From: Bacteroidia bacterium
GTDB taxonomy: Bacteria > Bacteroidota > Bacteroidia > Bacteroidales > UBA932
Direction: 5' to 3'
Assembly (NCBI GenBank): GCA_021153285.1
Contig: JAGKTT010000005.1
Location: 6,019-70,018 of the forward strand
DNA: 64,000 nt
Shown: piece by piece, positions 8,740 to 18,416 of the stretch
Position numbering within the stretch: the first letter of the stretch is position 1
How the letters are laid out: the number at the start of each line of letters is the position of its first letter
The notes under the pieces: generated by a model
Databases searched by the model: none
What the model was told of the DNA's origin: nothing
What the model saw: the letters and a program-made list of their open reading frames with translations, nothing else
Translations under genes and position numbers: made by a program

Positions 8740-8815
8740 GCGCTGTCATTATACATATCAGGTTCATAGGGTATAATCTCAGCCGAGCCCAAAGAGTCCA
8801 GCACCCCTAACAGCA
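8740..8815 (-). promoter_or_regulatory. TPP riboswitch (THI element)
   Basis: Read on the minus strand, the segment contains GGGGTGCTGGACTC, then GGCTGAGA, ACCC, and GAACCTGATATG, the conserved core of the TPP aptamer. The flanks GCTGT and ACAGC can pair as stem P1. It ends about 78 bases before the thiM start. No strong terminator follows, so control is probably at translation or by a weak attenuator. Predicted to shut down thiM-thiE-thiL-thiD when TPP is plentiful. Confidence 0.93.
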
Positions 8816-8914
8816 TTGCAAATATAAAAACTTTTTCTCAGATAAGACGGAGTTATCATTAACTTTTAGTTCTCACAATTATTTTGTATTTTTACACGGA
8901 TAAATCACCATTAT

Positions 8915-10252
8915 ATGAGCGCTATTCAAAACCTGACAACCCTGATCCGCGAGACTCTGAATCTGAACGATCATATTGATACTGCAGCAGCGGAAAGATC
9001 GATAAGGAACAATATCGAATTCAAAGGACCAAACGCCTGGATTCTTGCAGTTGCCGTCATCATAGCATCCGTAGGACTGAATGTCAATTCCATCCCTGTA
9101 GTTATCGGAGCGATGCTGATATCACCATTGATGGGACCGATATTCGGATTGGGTCTTGGACTTGGAGTAAGCGACATCCAGCTGATGAAATCCTCAGGAA
9201 AGAACCTCCTGGTGATGGTCAGTATCAGTCTGGTGGTCGCATTCCTGTATTTCCTCATCACCCCTCTTAGCCTGAGCAATCCTACCGAGCTGCTCGCCAG
9301 GACATCTCCTACATTCTATGATGTACTGATCGCTCTCTTCGGTGGTTTCGCCGGTATACTTGAGCAGTGTCGTAAGGATAAGGGAACCGTATTTTCAGGA
9401 GTAGCCATTGCTACAGCCCTGATGCCTCCACTCTGTACGGCAGGATACGGACTTGCCTGCGGTGAATTCAGTTATTTCCTGGGTGCATTGTACCTGTTTG
9501 TAATCAACTGCACATTCATTATGCTTGCCACATATGTCGGTGTCAAGTATTTTAAATTCCGTTCTACTGAGTTCCAGGATGAAGCGATCGGAAAACGTAC
9601 CAAGAGATTGACCAGCACACTGATCATAATATGCATTATTCCGAGCATATGGTCTGCATTCCGCCTCATACAGCAGAATAATTTCGAAGTTGACGCCACT
9701 TCTTTTGTAGAGCATCGAAGCTCATACGGAAAGAGCATTCTATACGACTACAGGATCGATCACAAGGAAAACACCACCCTCACGCTCTTCTTTACCGGTG
9801 AGACTTTAAGCGAGAGAGATAAAGATGAGCTGTATTCTGTTGCAGCAGATTACGGTATCAAAAAAGAGTATATCCAGATTCGGGATTATTCTATAGAGGA
9901 GAAGTCAGATATGAATGCCTTCAAGGATATATACGAAAAGAAGGAAAGCATAATTTCCACCAAGGAACAGGAAATAGTACGTTTGAAGAATGAGCTGGAA
10001 AGGATCAAGAGTAATGAACTTGAATATGACAAGATATCTAAAGAGATCTTCAGCATCAAGTCATCTCTATCAGATGTAGTTATAACAAAAGGCCAATCAT
10101 TCAACCGCGACTCGACTGCTGGCAACACTATCATTTATGTGCTCGTTTCATCTGCTGACTCACTTGCCACAAGTGAAATCGACGAACTCGAAGAATGGTT
10201 GAAGATAAGGCTCGATGCTGATGCAGTCGAGGTACGACAGCGTCCGAGATAG
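8915..10252 (+). CDS. DUF389 family membrane protein
   Basis: 445 residues. After a short soluble start, residues about 40-240 hold several membrane segments: WILAVAVIIASVGLNVNSIPVVIGAMLISPLMGPI is the hallmark of the DUF389/TIGR00341 family, followed by FLYFLITPLSL, GVAIATALMPPLCTAGYGL and YLFVINCTFIMLATYVGVKYF. The C-terminal 200 residues are soluble, with a likely coiled coil at about 335-365 (IYEKKESIISTKEQEIVRLKNELERIK). Function of the family is unknown. It stands alone, divergent from the thiamin operon. Confidence 0.85.
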   Translation: MSAIQNLTTLIRETLNLNDHIDTAAAERSIRNNIEFKGPNAWILAVAVIIASVGLNVNSIPVVIGAMLISPLMGPIFGLGLGLGVSDIQLMKSSGKNLLVMVSISLVVAFLYFLITPLSLSNPTELLARTSPTFYDVLIALFGGFAGILEQCRKDKGTVFSGVAIATALMPPLCTAGYGLACGEFSYFLGALYLFVINCTFIMLATYVGVKYFKFRSTEFQDEAIGKRTKRLTSTLIIICIIPSIWSAFRLIQQNNFEVDATSFVEHRSSYGKSILYDYRIDHKENTTLTLFFTGETLSERDKDELYSVAADYGIKKEYIQIRDYSIEEKSDMNAFKDIYEKKESIISTKEQEIVRLKNELERIKSNELEYDKISKEIFSIKSSLSDVVITKGQSFNRDSTAGNTIIYVLVSSADSLATSEIDELEEWLKIRLDADAVEVRQRPR

Positions 10253-10333
10253 CGATACTGATCTCATTAAACCCTGAGCCAAAATCATTGTCATAATATA
10301 GATGAGATGCACAAGTCATTAACCACATAACAA

Positions 10334-11698
10334 ATGAAAACTTTAAAATCGATTTTAGCCGCAATTGCAATGACAGCAGCGGCGACAGCTGGCGCTCAGA
10401 CGCTGAAAATGTCACACCAGACATCAGGAGTAACCACTTATGAGGCTTCTACCGCAGTAAATCTCGTGGTAGTAAAGCCGGAAATCAGACTCGCCGATAT
10501 TGACCCTTCCATCCTTACAGTCAATACAAACGGTACCGAACGTAATGTCTTGTCCGTTTACCCTTGCGATTCCAGAGGTGCGTTCAACCCTGAAGGTGAA
10601 TATCTTGCACTTGGTCTCGAGAAGGCCAATGGCAGGGGACTCGGTCTCTCGAAAGCCGGAAGCGTATGGAAAGAAGAGTACAGCGTCAAGGTCGGCTTGA
10701 AACCTGGCAAGACTCTCAAGATCGGAAAACAGAAGTTTACAGCAATCGAATGCGAAAGCGAGAAAGCACTCAAAGACTTCATATCTGAGGCTGATTATTT
10801 CAATAAAGGGACATTCACAGGAAGGTTGACAGGAAAGCCAGGTGACGTAACCCTTACCTACGCTTCATACGAGCCTTGGTCCCTCAAGGGAGACGGAGCA
10901 GCAAATCCATTGGTAATCTGGCTTCACGGTGGTGGAGAAGGTGGAGTGGACGTATCCATCACACTGCTCGGCAACGAGGTGGTATCCCTCATCCGTCCGG
11001 AAATCCAGTCACATTTCACCACAGAAGGCGGTGCTGGCGGAGCTTACGTACTTTCTGTCCAGTGTCCTACAATGTGGATGGGAACTTCTAAAGGTTTTGG
11101 CCACGGAGAATATCCTTCACTTTACGCGGATGTCCTGAAATCCTGCATTGATGAATTTGTCGATCAGCATCCGGACGTGGACCGCAACCGCATCTACCTC
11201 GGCGGATGCTCGAACGGAGGTTTTATGACAATGCATATGCTGATCCGCAATCCAAGATATTTTGCAGCTGCATACCCTACCTGCCAGGCTTACCTGGACG
11301 AGAACATTTCTGACAATGAGATCGAAGCTCTTGCAGAAGAGAACATCTGGTTCGTGCAGTCATACGATGACACGACAGTAGATGCCAAGACACATTGTAT
11401 CCCTACTTTCCAGCGTCTTATAAAGGCTGGTGCAAAGAATATATGGATGTCAATGTTCGAAACCGTAGAGGGTATTGACAATCCTGGTCAGAAGCTCTTC
11501 GGACATTTCTCTTGGTGTTATCTGTTCAATGATGCAGTCACAATGTCGCAGGAGCAGAGCGAAGGTGATGTGAAGCCAAGCAACAACGGAGGAGGTACTG
11601 TAGCCCCTCAGGGACACGCCAATATCTACGAGTGGATGAATGCTCAGGTACTCACAGCACCGGAAGTCAGCCAGCCTAATTGGCCAGGAAGAAAATAA
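10334..11698 (+). CDS. Secreted alpha/beta-hydrolase (esterase/peptidase-like)
   Basis: 454 residues with a signal peptide ending AGAQ. Residues about 25-175 form a beta-rich N-terminal domain; the hydrolase follows. LVIWLHGGGEGG near 193-204 is the oxyanion-hole loop, YLGGCSNGGFMTMHML near 284-299 holds the nucleophile in G-C-S-N-G, and the Asp (QSYDDTTVD) and His (GHFSWCYLF) regions follow. This looks like the prolyl-oligopeptidase/PHB-depolymerase-like esterases that polysaccharide-degrading Bacteroidota export. Substrate unknown. A strong terminator follows at once, so the gene is monocistronic. Confidence 0.75.
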   Translation: MKTLKSILAAIAMTAAATAGAQTLKMSHQTSGVTTYEASTAVNLVVVKPEIRLADIDPSILTVNTNGTERNVLSVYPCDSRGAFNPEGEYLALGLEKANGRGLGLSKAGSVWKEEYSVKVGLKPGKTLKIGKQKFTAIECESEKALKDFISEADYFNKGTFTGRLTGKPGDVTLTYASYEPWSLKGDGAANPLVIWLHGGGEGGVDVSITLLGNEVVSLIRPEIQSHFTTEGGAGGAYVLSVQCPTMWMGTSKGFGHGEYPSLYADVLKSCIDEFVDQHPDVDRNRIYLGGCSNGGFMTMHMLIRNPRYFAAAYPTCQAYLDENISDNEIEALAEENIWFVQSYDDTTVDAKTHCIPTFQRLIKAGAKNIWMSMFETVEGIDNPGQKLFGHFSWCYLFNDAVTMSQEQSEGDVKPSNNGGGTVAPQGHANIYEWMNAQVLTAPEVSQPNWPGRK

Positions 11699-11716
11699 TC
11701 TTCTGAACATATATGC

Positions 11717-11750
11717 AGAAAAGGGAGCCTTTCAGCTCCCTTTTTTATAT
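11717..11750 (+). terminator. Intrinsic terminator
   Basis: Hairpin AAAGGGAGC - loop CTTTCA - GCTCCCTTT followed by a T tract, 20 bp after the stop of the secreted hydrolase. Confidence 0.9.
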
Positions 11751-11767
11751 ACTGACATAAAAAATAA

Positions 11768-11798
11768 TTTGGCATTTTATAAAAAATACATATCTTTG
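11768..11798 (+). promoter_or_regulatory. Bacteroidota-type promoter for tRNA-Asp
   Basis: TTTG at 11768-11771, a 19-base spacer, then TATCTTTG at 11791-11798. This matches the Bacteroides -33/-7 consensus and lies 36 bases before the tRNA. Confidence 0.85.
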
Positions 11799-11834
11799 CA
11801 TTCTCGTTTCAAAACGACACAAGTCTGAACAATT

Positions 11835-11908
11835 GGTGCGGTAGTTCAGCTGGTTAGAATACCGGCCTGTCACGCCGGGGGTCGCGGGTTCGAGTCCCGT
11901 CCGCACCG
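11835..11908 (+). tRNA. tRNA-Asp (GTC)
   Basis: A 74-base cloverleaf: acceptor stem GGTGCGG/CCGCACC, D-arm TAGTTCAGCTGGTTAGAAT, anticodon loop CCTGTCACG giving GTC, and the T-arm GCGGGTTCGAGTCCCGT. The discriminator base is G and CCA is not encoded. All fit bacterial tRNA-Asp. Confidence 0.98.
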
Positions 11909-11911
11909 CAA

Positions 11912-11943
11912 AAGCCTTTCTACAAAAGTGGAAAGGCTTTTTG
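11912..11943 (+). terminator. Intrinsic terminator after tRNA-Asp
   Basis: AAGCCTTTC and GAAAGGCTT pair around a short loop, followed by TTTT, four bases after the tRNA. Confidence 0.9.
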
Positions 11944-11945
11944 CA

Positions 11946-13184
11946 TTATATCTTCAATCTGCATCCATATTTGACTATCAGTGTAGTTACAGCAAGACAG
12001 AGCAGTGAAAACAGCGCACATTTCACAAGTCCTACAGGCCCTTCAAGCCATTGCGGGCTGTGCAGATCAAGAAATCCACTGATGCTATATAACAGATATG
12101 GTATCATATATACTGTCAATGTAGCGAGTCCGGAACATCTTAACGGATGAAACCAGGTAAGTCTGTCTGAAAACTCCATTAAGCGTAAAATCGTATAAAA
12201 CGCTACAGAGAGGGCACCTACATAAAGACACCAAGGCAAAGAACCGAGATTCTTGGAAATTATCCAGAAATTATGTGATACGGCTGCAGCAATCAAGAGA
12301 AGAATGGATCCAGCCGTCGCAATTACCAATCGTACAGAACCTTTAAGATGGCAGATATTCTTTTCTGCCAAAGAGACGAGCACACCCATCATCGCCATTA
12401 TTGCCGCGGAGCCGTTTCCCAGATTCAGAGCAGAGGCCATATCATTGATGAATGTCGGACCGGTCAGCAGGAAGTGCCCGCTTCTGAGTCTGGTCAGAAA
12501 CATATTGATTATTATAAGCGCCAGCCAAAGCAGAAGAAGGGATAAAGGTTTCTTTCGCAATAGTACATATGCAGTCGAACAGAAGACATATGCCCAACCG
12601 ATAAGTCCGAGTATCCCCCACCAGCCGGCTCTGATATAGCCGCCATCGGGAGTACGGAAAGTAAAAGCCAGAAATATGAGTATCGCAATACCTGCAGTCT
12701 GCAGCCACCTCCTCGCATCAAAATCTTTAGGATATGCATTCCAGATCAGGAAGAAAGCCAGAACCATCAATACGCGGTACACACCTGTTCCATATCCTAT
12801 GACAGAATCAACTCCTCCTTCAGAATTGACGATGAAGACTCCCATAACCAGCAATGCAAAGGTCCTGGAAAAGATGTGTCCCAATGTAGATTCACCGGAA
12901 AACCCCTTTGAAAACCGGCTTTCTACAGCATAAGGAACGGACATACCCATTGCAAAAAGAAACATCGGAAAGACAATGTCAGCAAGCCCCATACCGTCCT
13001 CAAAGGTAGAGAAGTGCTCCAGAAAATGCGGCACTCCACGGACAGTCCATAAATCATTCACAAAAACCATCAGAAGCATAACAAGTCCTCTGAATACATC
13101 AATGGCGGAGTTGCGTCTGGTCAATAGTCCGACATCAGAAACTGAATAATCTTTGAATATTTTAAGCATAGGTTCTGTTTTCAT
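11946..13184 (-). CDS. DUF5009/HGSNAT-like membrane acyltransferase
   Basis: 412 residues with about ten membrane segments. RRNSAIDVFRGLVMLLMVFVND near the N-terminus is the mark of the DUF1624/DUF5009 family related to heparan-alpha-glucosaminide N-acetyltransferase, which transfers an acetyl group across the membrane to sugar amines. LADIVFPMFLFAMGMSVPYA follows, also typical. In Bacteroidota such genes are common near glycan-use genes, but no such neighbours are present here. An in-frame ATG at 13169 (M6) could be the true start. It converges with the tRNA unit. Confidence 0.8.
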   Translation of the reverse strand: MKTEPMLKIFKDYSVSDVGLLTRRNSAIDVFRGLVMLLMVFVNDLWTVRGVPHFLEHFSTFEDGMGLADIVFPMFLFAMGMSVPYAVESRFSKGFSGESTLGHIFSRTFALLVMGVFIVNSEGGVDSVIGYGTGVYRVLMVLAFFLIWNAYPKDFDARRWLQTAGIAILIFLAFTFRTPDGGYIRAGWWGILGLIGWAYVFCSTAYVLLRKKPLSLLLLWLALIIINMFLTRLRSGHFLLTGPTFINDMASALNLGNGSAAIMAMMGVLVSLAEKNICHLKGSVRLVIATAGSILLLIAAAVSHNFWIISKNLGSLPWCLYVGALSVAFYTILRLMEFSDRLTWFHPLRCSGLATLTVYMIPYLLYSISGFLDLHSPQWLEGPVGLVKCALFSLLCLAVTTLIVKYGCRLKI

Positions 13185-13276
13185 TTTTCAAATGTACGGT
13201 TTTTCATCATATTTTCAACTCCAGATTAATTTAATATCATTAACTTTGTCCGGCATAGTCGCATTAATGAAACGAT

Positions 13277-14932
13277 ATGAAAATCCTCTGGCTGGACATA
13301 AACAGTTCTTATTCCCACTCCTCGGTAGCCCTTCCTGCAATCCACTCACAAATAAGTGATAAGAGTCAATGGGAATGGTGTGTAGTCCGAGGTACTATCA
13401 ATGACAACCCGGGAGCCCTGGCTGCCGCAGTGGCAGAACAAAGTCCTGACATAATTGCCGCTACCTTCTGGCTCTTTACACATAGGATGCAGGTCGAAGT
13501 CCTGTCCAGAGTGTCAGAGCTTCTCGCAGGAGTGAAAATCATATGCGGCGGACCGGAATTTCTTGGAAACAATGAAGACTTCCTCAGAACCAACGATTTC
13601 ATTACTGCCGTAATTCGGGGAGAAGGCGAAGAAGCTCTGCCCGAATTATTGGAATCAATCGAAAATGCGGGAGATTGGAGCTCCATTGAAGGATTGTGCA
13701 GTATTGATGCAGATACGGGAAAATATCGGGACAATGGCATTGCACGGGTCGCAGATTTTGCCGCCTTGAAATATCCGGAGCAAAGCACTTTTTTCAATTG
13801 GGACAAGCCTTTCGTCCAGCTTGAAACCACACGCGGATGTTTCAATACCTGCGCCTTCTGTGTAAGCGGGGGCGAAAAACCTGTCAGATATCAGGACATA
13901 AATCAGGTCAGAGAGAGGCTGGACAACATTTGCGCTCACGGAATCAAGGACATCAGGGTCCTGGACAGGACATTCAATTATGACACTGACAGAGCCTGCT
14001 CGATGCTCGATCTCTTCACCCGATATGCCGGAAAGATGCGTTTCCATCTGGAAATTCATCCCGCACTTATCTCTGAGACATTGAAAAGAAAACTGGAAGA
14101 GCTTCCTGCAGGACTTCTCCATCTTGAAGCAGGGATCCAGAGTCTGGACAGCAAAGTTCTCGGCGAAAGCGGACGAAAAGGAAGTCTTGAAGCCTCGCTT
14201 AAAGGTCTGGAGTATCTGTGCTCATCCAAGAACCTTGAAACTCACGCAGACCTGATAGCAGGATTACCTGAATATAATCTGGAAATGCTCTGCAGAGATA
14301 TAAGCAGACTTATGAAAATGGGCGTGGATGAACTTCAGATAGAATCACTTAAGGTATTGCCTGGTACAAGGATGCGTTCTGAAGCTGACTCCAGAGGACT
14401 GAAGTTTTCCCATATGCCGCCATATGAAGTCCTTCAGACATCATCTATGACTGCCAGGGACCTTTTGAAGGCAATGCAGATATCCAGGATGGTGGATCTG
14501 TATTACAATTGCCCTACCTGGCAGAAAGTCATCAGAAGTCTTGTTTCAGAAGAATTTCTTATGGATTTCACCGGTTATCTCGAGACAAGAATGATTCTCG
14601 GCTCTCCTGTCAGCATTGAAAGGCGAGGAATCATTCTATATGAGTACTGCAGGGAGTACTATCCGGATAAAATTTCAGATGTATCAATTGCCTGGATCGA
14701 GGCAGGGCTTTCATTGAAGAAGGAACCGGCTGGTCAGATAATCAGGATAAAGCATCCTGAGACATTTCTGGAGAGCGAAGGACTGGTGTCTGATATCCGA
14801 TACGGTCTGACAGAAGCGTCACACAGATACTTTCTGCTTTGCTGCGGCGACAGGAAATTCCTCTTCGGATTTGATTCCATAAACCATCAGCCCTCACCGG
14901 TATTTATGAGTGAATTAACAAAAAACATTTAA
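13277..14932 (+). CDS. B12-binding-domain radical SAM protein (DUF4080 type)
   Basis: 551 residues. The first about 140 form a cobalamin-binding Rossmann-like domain (LDINSSYSHSSVALP, IIAATFWLFTHRM, IICGGPEF). The radical SAM core starts near 175 with LETTRGCFNTCAFCVSG, giving the CxxxCxxC cluster site that binds a 4Fe-4S and SAM. The segment HADLIAGLPEYNLEML is also typical. The last about 180 residues match the DUF4080 extension. Substrate unknown; related enzymes modify or methylate small molecules or tRNA. A TAACTTTG -7 element lies at 13241-13248. The stop overlaps the convergent SDR gene by 4 bp. Confidence 0.85.
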   Translation: MKILWLDINSSYSHSSVALPAIHSQISDKSQWEWCVVRGTINDNPGALAAAVAEQSPDIIAATFWLFTHRMQVEVLSRVSELLAGVKIICGGPEFLGNNEDFLRTNDFITAVIRGEGEEALPELLESIENAGDWSSIEGLCSIDADTGKYRDNGIARVADFAALKYPEQSTFFNWDKPFVQLETTRGCFNTCAFCVSGGEKPVRYQDINQVRERLDNICAHGIKDIRVLDRTFNYDTDRACSMLDLFTRYAGKMRFHLEIHPALISETLKRKLEELPAGLLHLEAGIQSLDSKVLGESGRKGSLEASLKGLEYLCSSKNLETHADLIAGLPEYNLEMLCRDISRLMKMGVDELQIESLKVLPGTRMRSEADSRGLKFSHMPPYEVLQTSSMTARDLLKAMQISRMVDLYYNCPTWQKVIRSLVSEEFLMDFTGYLETRMILGSPVSIERRGIILYEYCREYYPDKISDVSIAWIEAGLSLKKEPAGQIIRIKHPETFLESEGLVSDIRYGLTEASHRYFLLCCGDRKFLFGFDSINHQPSPVFMSELTKNI

Positions 14933-15576
14933 TCCGGCCAGATAAACTTTGAATTGATGGACTCTCCCCCATCCACCACTATGCTCTGACCAGTGCAGAA
15001 ACGGTTTACTACAGTAAGGAAATATGCCCACTGGGCAATTTCCTCAGCTGTAGCCCACCTTCTCAGTGGAGTCTGCTGCATAATTTCTTCCCAAAGAACA
15101 GGATCATTGACCACACAATCATTGAGCGGAGTCAGAACGCCACCAGGATCCAGGCTGTTGCAGACTGCTCCGAATGCAGCGACTCTCAATGCTACATTCT
15201 TAGTGTATGCTATCACTCCACCTTTGCTGGCACAATACTCAGGAAATTCAGAGCCGGTGTGACCGCTTGCAGATCCAATATTAAGAATCGACCTGATTCC
15301 TTTGCGGACACCATACTTTTCGGTAACTTTGATCAAAGCCTTGAGATTCACATCTATATCATCGGCATTCTGGACACCGGCATTATTGATCAGAACCTCA
15401 ACACCTTCTATATCCGGCAGTTCACCTCTCACATCACAAAGAATATGGGTGTAATTGACACCCGTCAGAGAAGATTCCTGAAGGTCAAGTCCGACGACAC
15501 AATGACCATTATTCAAGAATATCTCTGCGATCGCCTTGCCAATCCCCTGAGCTGCTCCTGTTACCAGTACCTTCAT
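14929..15576 (-). CDS. Short-chain dehydrogenase/reductase
   Basis: 215 residues, compact SDR: TGAAQGIGKAIAE (NAD(P)-binding TGxxxGIG), NNAGVQNADD, the catalytic Ser in NIGSASGH and YCASKGG (YxxxK). It oxidises or reduces a hydroxyl or keto group; the substrate is unknown. It ends 4 bp inside the radical SAM gene on the other strand and starts 1 bp from the PhnA-like gene end, so it is probably co-transcribed with that gene. Confidence 0.88.
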   Translation of the reverse strand: MKVLVTGAAQGIGKAIAEIFLNNGHCVVGLDLQESSLTGVNYTHILCDVRGELPDIEGVEVLINNAGVQNADDIDVNLKALIKVTEKYGVRKGIRSILNIGSASGHTGSEFPEYCASKGGVIAYTKNVALRVAAFGAVCNSLDPGGVLTPLNDCVVNDPVLWEEIMQQTPLRRWATAEEIAQWAYFLTVVNRFCTGQSIVVDGGESINSKFIWPD

Positions 15577-15577
15577 A

Positions 15578-15907
15578 TTACTTTTTCAAGAAACAGGTCT
15601 TGAGTACGATACTGCTGCCGTCGATCTTGCAATCCACTTCTTCCGGATTTTCAGTAAGACGGATACTTCTCACCTTGGTTCCACGCTTGATAACCATAGA
15701 AGAGCCCTTTACCTTGAGATCCTTGATAACTGTAACCGCGTCACCATCAAAAAGTTCAGCACCATTAGAATCTCTCGCAACATCATCAGCCTCAGCAGCC
15801 TCTTCTACTGAATCAAACTCATAAGCACAGTCAGGGCAAACATAAAGGGATCCGTCAAAATAAGTGTATTCACTGCCACACTTGGGGCACTTTGGAATTT
15901 CGTTCAT
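15578..15907 (-). CDS. yjdM: PhnA/YjdM-type zinc-ribbon protein
   Basis: 109 residues. CPKCGSEYTYFDGSLYVCPDC at the N-terminus is a four-cysteine zinc ribbon; the rest, with GDAVTVIKDLKVKGSSMVIKRGTKV and a final CKIDGSSIVLKTCFLKK, is the SH3-like PhnA domain. Despite the old name, this family is not needed for phosphonate use in E. coli and its role is uncertain. Length is normal. Confidence 0.9.
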   Translation of the reverse strand: MNEIPKCPKCGSEYTYFDGSLYVCPDCAYEFDSVEEAAEADDVARDSNGAELFDGDAVTVIKDLKVKGSSMVIKRGTKVRSIRLTENPEEVDCKIDGSSIVLKTCFLKK

Positions 15908-15982
15908 ATATTTTCAAATTAAAGGGCGGCAAAAATAATGATTTTAACATTACTTTCCAAAGCAGCCGATACATAGCAAAAT

Positions 15983-17572
15983 CTACTTCAGAATCTTTTG
16001 GAGCCAGGAATATGCTTCTGGAACATCATAGTCGCCGCTATGGTGAAGAAGCCAGGCGAAACCGACATTCGAGTCCGTAATCTTCGGATTGTTCCTTACT
16101 GCATTGAACAGAATTGCCTCGACTGCAAATGAAGTGTCGCGATCATCCATTCCGTGACGTACGTACCAATATGGGGCAATATCACTGGTTCCTTCGAGAA
16201 GATAGTCTATCGCAGATGTCATTTTGATCTGCAATGCCAGATTCTTGCCATCTTCTGTTTCCAGATATTCATCCCAGGTGAGCAATGTTTCATCCTTTCC
16301 GACACCATTGATTTCTTTGTCATTGTTCCAGGAATATTCATTGAAAGGACAATAAGGAACATCCGCGATACCGAAAAGAGAATCTTCATTCATATGTGTC
16401 ACAAAAAGTCCTTTATTGGAAAAGGCAGGTGCCGGCTTGAGAGTCGTATACTTTGCGACATAGTAAAGATGCTTGTCCAGATCATATTCATAGCTTCCGT
16501 CCTCATTGAATACAAGCCATCCGTTATTGACACGGGTGCCCCTTCTGGTCTTCTTCGCAATATCCTTCAACATCTGCTCCTGACCAAGTTCTGCTATGGT
16601 CCTGTCGATTTCCTCGATCATCAGACCGGCAATATAGTCCTTGAGATTTGCCGATGTCAAAGCATTTCCGTCATTGTCCTTCAAGCCGAGAGCATCGACA
16701 TATTCCACATAATCTTCCGCCAATGCGGCAGAAGCAGAGATAACACTATCTTCATCCACACCGGGATATTTCATTTCCCCGGTAACGTACATTATACGTC
16801 TTGTGTCTCCGTAAAGCCATTCGTATGCAGCACAGGCGTGTCCCAGGTCAGTGATCGGACAATATCCGATGACACCAAAGACATTGTCTCCACATCCGGG
16901 TTTAGACCAATAATTGCCATCCTTGTCCAATTCCACTCCGGCCGCCCCTATTTCATAAAGAGATGGTAAATAATCAGGACTATTGCCGCTGGCAGCAATG
17001 ACAGTCGACAAAGCTCCGCCACCGGATGTTCCGGTTATGAATATCTTATCTACATCTCCGGCAGGAATGAATCTGCGGTTATGTCGAAGATAGCGGATAG
17101 CTGCTTTTGTATCCGTCATTGTTGCAGGGGAATGTCCGAGATAATGACCGTCCACAGGCTCATCAGCACGGCTGCGGCATCCATATGACACCAGGACATA
17201 ACCTTCCTTTAGAGCAACTCCTATCTTATCATATGTTCCGTCATAATCATTTCCATCGACGAGAGTACGGTCCGGATAAGAATTCGCAATCCAACCTCCA
17301 TTGTTCACATAGAACATTACAGGTGACTGCTTTGTAGCATTTTCAGGAACATAAATATTTATGAGCTGATCCTGAGGACGGTTCGGATACTTCACGTAAT
17401 TATCCACATACCGATCCACCTTTACCGGCTGTCCATCGACAAAGACCTCCAGAACGGTCTTCTCAGCTGACTTGAAATTGATATTTTCCGCCTTGCGGCC
17501 TGATGCAGTCAGGCTGATCGGGAAGATGACAGTGAAGGCAAGCAAGATTGCTTTATAAAACGTAGTATTCAT
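15983..17572 (-). CDS. Secreted tannase-like (subtype B) esterase
   Basis: 529 residues with a signal peptide. The pattern fits the bacterial tannase/feruloyl-esterase-like hydrolases: NIYVPEN, VMFYVNNGGWIANSY (oxyanion region), IFITGTSGGGALSTVIAASG with the nucleophile Ser near 185, and near the C-terminus VRHGMDDRDTSFAVE (acid) and WLLHHSGDYDVPEAYSWL (His). A long insertion lies between, as in the lid domain of this group. Likely cleaves aromatic or sugar esters in the periplasm. Monocistronic, with a 148-bp gap to the next gene. Confidence 0.75.
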   Translation of the reverse strand: MNTTFYKAILLAFTVIFPISLTASGRKAENINFKSAEKTVLEVFVDGQPVKVDRYVDNYVKYPNRPQDQLINIYVPENATKQSPVMFYVNNGGWIANSYPDRTLVDGNDYDGTYDKIGVALKEGYVLVSYGCRSRADEPVDGHYLGHSPATMTDTKAAIRYLRHNRRFIPAGDVDKIFITGTSGGGALSTVIAASGNSPDYLPSLYEIGAAGVELDKDGNYWSKPGCGDNVFGVIGYCPITDLGHACAAYEWLYGDTRRIMYVTGEMKYPGVDEDSVISASAALAEDYVEYVDALGLKDNDGNALTSANLKDYIAGLMIEEIDRTIAELGQEQMLKDIAKKTRRGTRVNNGWLVFNEDGSYEYDLDKHLYYVAKYTTLKPAPAFSNKGLFVTHMNEDSLFGIADVPYCPFNEYSWNNDKEINGVGKDETLLTWDEYLETEDGKNLALQIKMTSAIDYLLEGTSDIAPYWYVRHGMDDRDTSFAVEAILFNAVRNNPKITDSNVGFAWLLHHSGDYDVPEAYSWLQKILK

Positions 17573-17721
17573 ATAAAATTATTTTTCAATTGATAGACGA
17601 ACTTCTATGAGCTGTACTGCATTCCATCAGAACTTCGTCCTGAAGATACTACAAATGGGCTCTGCACATCATATGGCGATTACGGAGTGTATAGACAGCA
17701 GGAGAATGAAGAATAGAATGC

Positions 17722-18321
17722 TTAATGAGCAAAGATAAATCCGAAATAGATTCGGGGACCGAGAGGCCTGTTAAGACCGGTACTGCGGATCGCCATAAGC
17801 CAGTCCGCCTTGATGGTCAGACGTAAAGCCTCGCCGACTGCGATGTCACAGCCCACAAAAGGATCGACAGCGAAGAAGGGCTGCTTATTGAATACGGCAT
17901 TCGCTTCAGGAAGCCAGTCGTGACTGTCACCCTCAAACATATAGTACGCTGTCTCCATTCCTCCGCCCACTGTAGCTCCGGCATAAGGATAGAAGCGTCC
18001 GGCTTTCCAATACCAGTCTGCCAGAACACCGGTCCAGAACAGCTTGTTATGGCTTCCTTTCACCACGTCTTCCTTCAATCCGAGAGACGAGAAATAGCCT
18101 TCAAAGCCAGTACGGAAATGATCGGAAAGATGTAGTCTTGCCACACCTCCTATACCGAAAGTAGCTCCTTTCGGATTATAACCATAAGGATTGTCACCAC
18201 CGAACTGATAGCCTGAATGCACCATCATTCCTCCTGAAAATCCCTTGATGATTTTCTTTTCCTGAGCCATAGTACAGATGCAAAGCAAGACAGATATGGA
18301 AATCAAAATAAAGCGTTTCAT
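17722..18321 (-). CDS. Outer-membrane beta-barrel protein
   Basis: 199 residues with a signal peptide ending TMAQ. The mature part is a series of amphipathic strands rich in aromatic and Gly residues (GGMMVHSGYQFGG, FYPYAGATVGGGMETAYY, LRLTIKADWLMAI) ending in PRIYFGFIFAH, a barrel-like C-terminus. It probably forms a small eight-strand barrel of the outer membrane. No enzyme motif is visible. Confidence 0.7.
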   Translation of the reverse strand: MKRFILISISVLLCICTMAQEKKIIKGFSGGMMVHSGYQFGGDNPYGYNPKGATFGIGGVARLHLSDHFRTGFEGYFSSLGLKEDVVKGSHNKLFWTGVLADWYWKAGRFYPYAGATVGGGMETAYYMFEGDSHDWLPEANAVFNKQPFFAVDPFVGCDIAVGEALRLTIKADWLMAIRSTGLNRPLGPRIYFGFIFAH

Positions 18322-18416
18322 AATTCGTTTAAATATAAAATGGTAATTTAGGGGGGAACAAAAATAGGAAAATTCCCGGATTTATAGTTAACTTAGCAAT
18401 ACAAACTATATAAGCT

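Noticed and set aside
8663..8767. N-terminal extension of thiM
   Set aside because: The extra codons overlap the TPP aptamer, and the conserved ThiM start fits ATG 8662.
16154..16969. 271-codon frame on the plus strand inside the tannase-like gene
   Set aside because: Antisense shadow of a gene with signal peptide and catalytic motifs; Cys- and Phe-rich composition is not protein-like.
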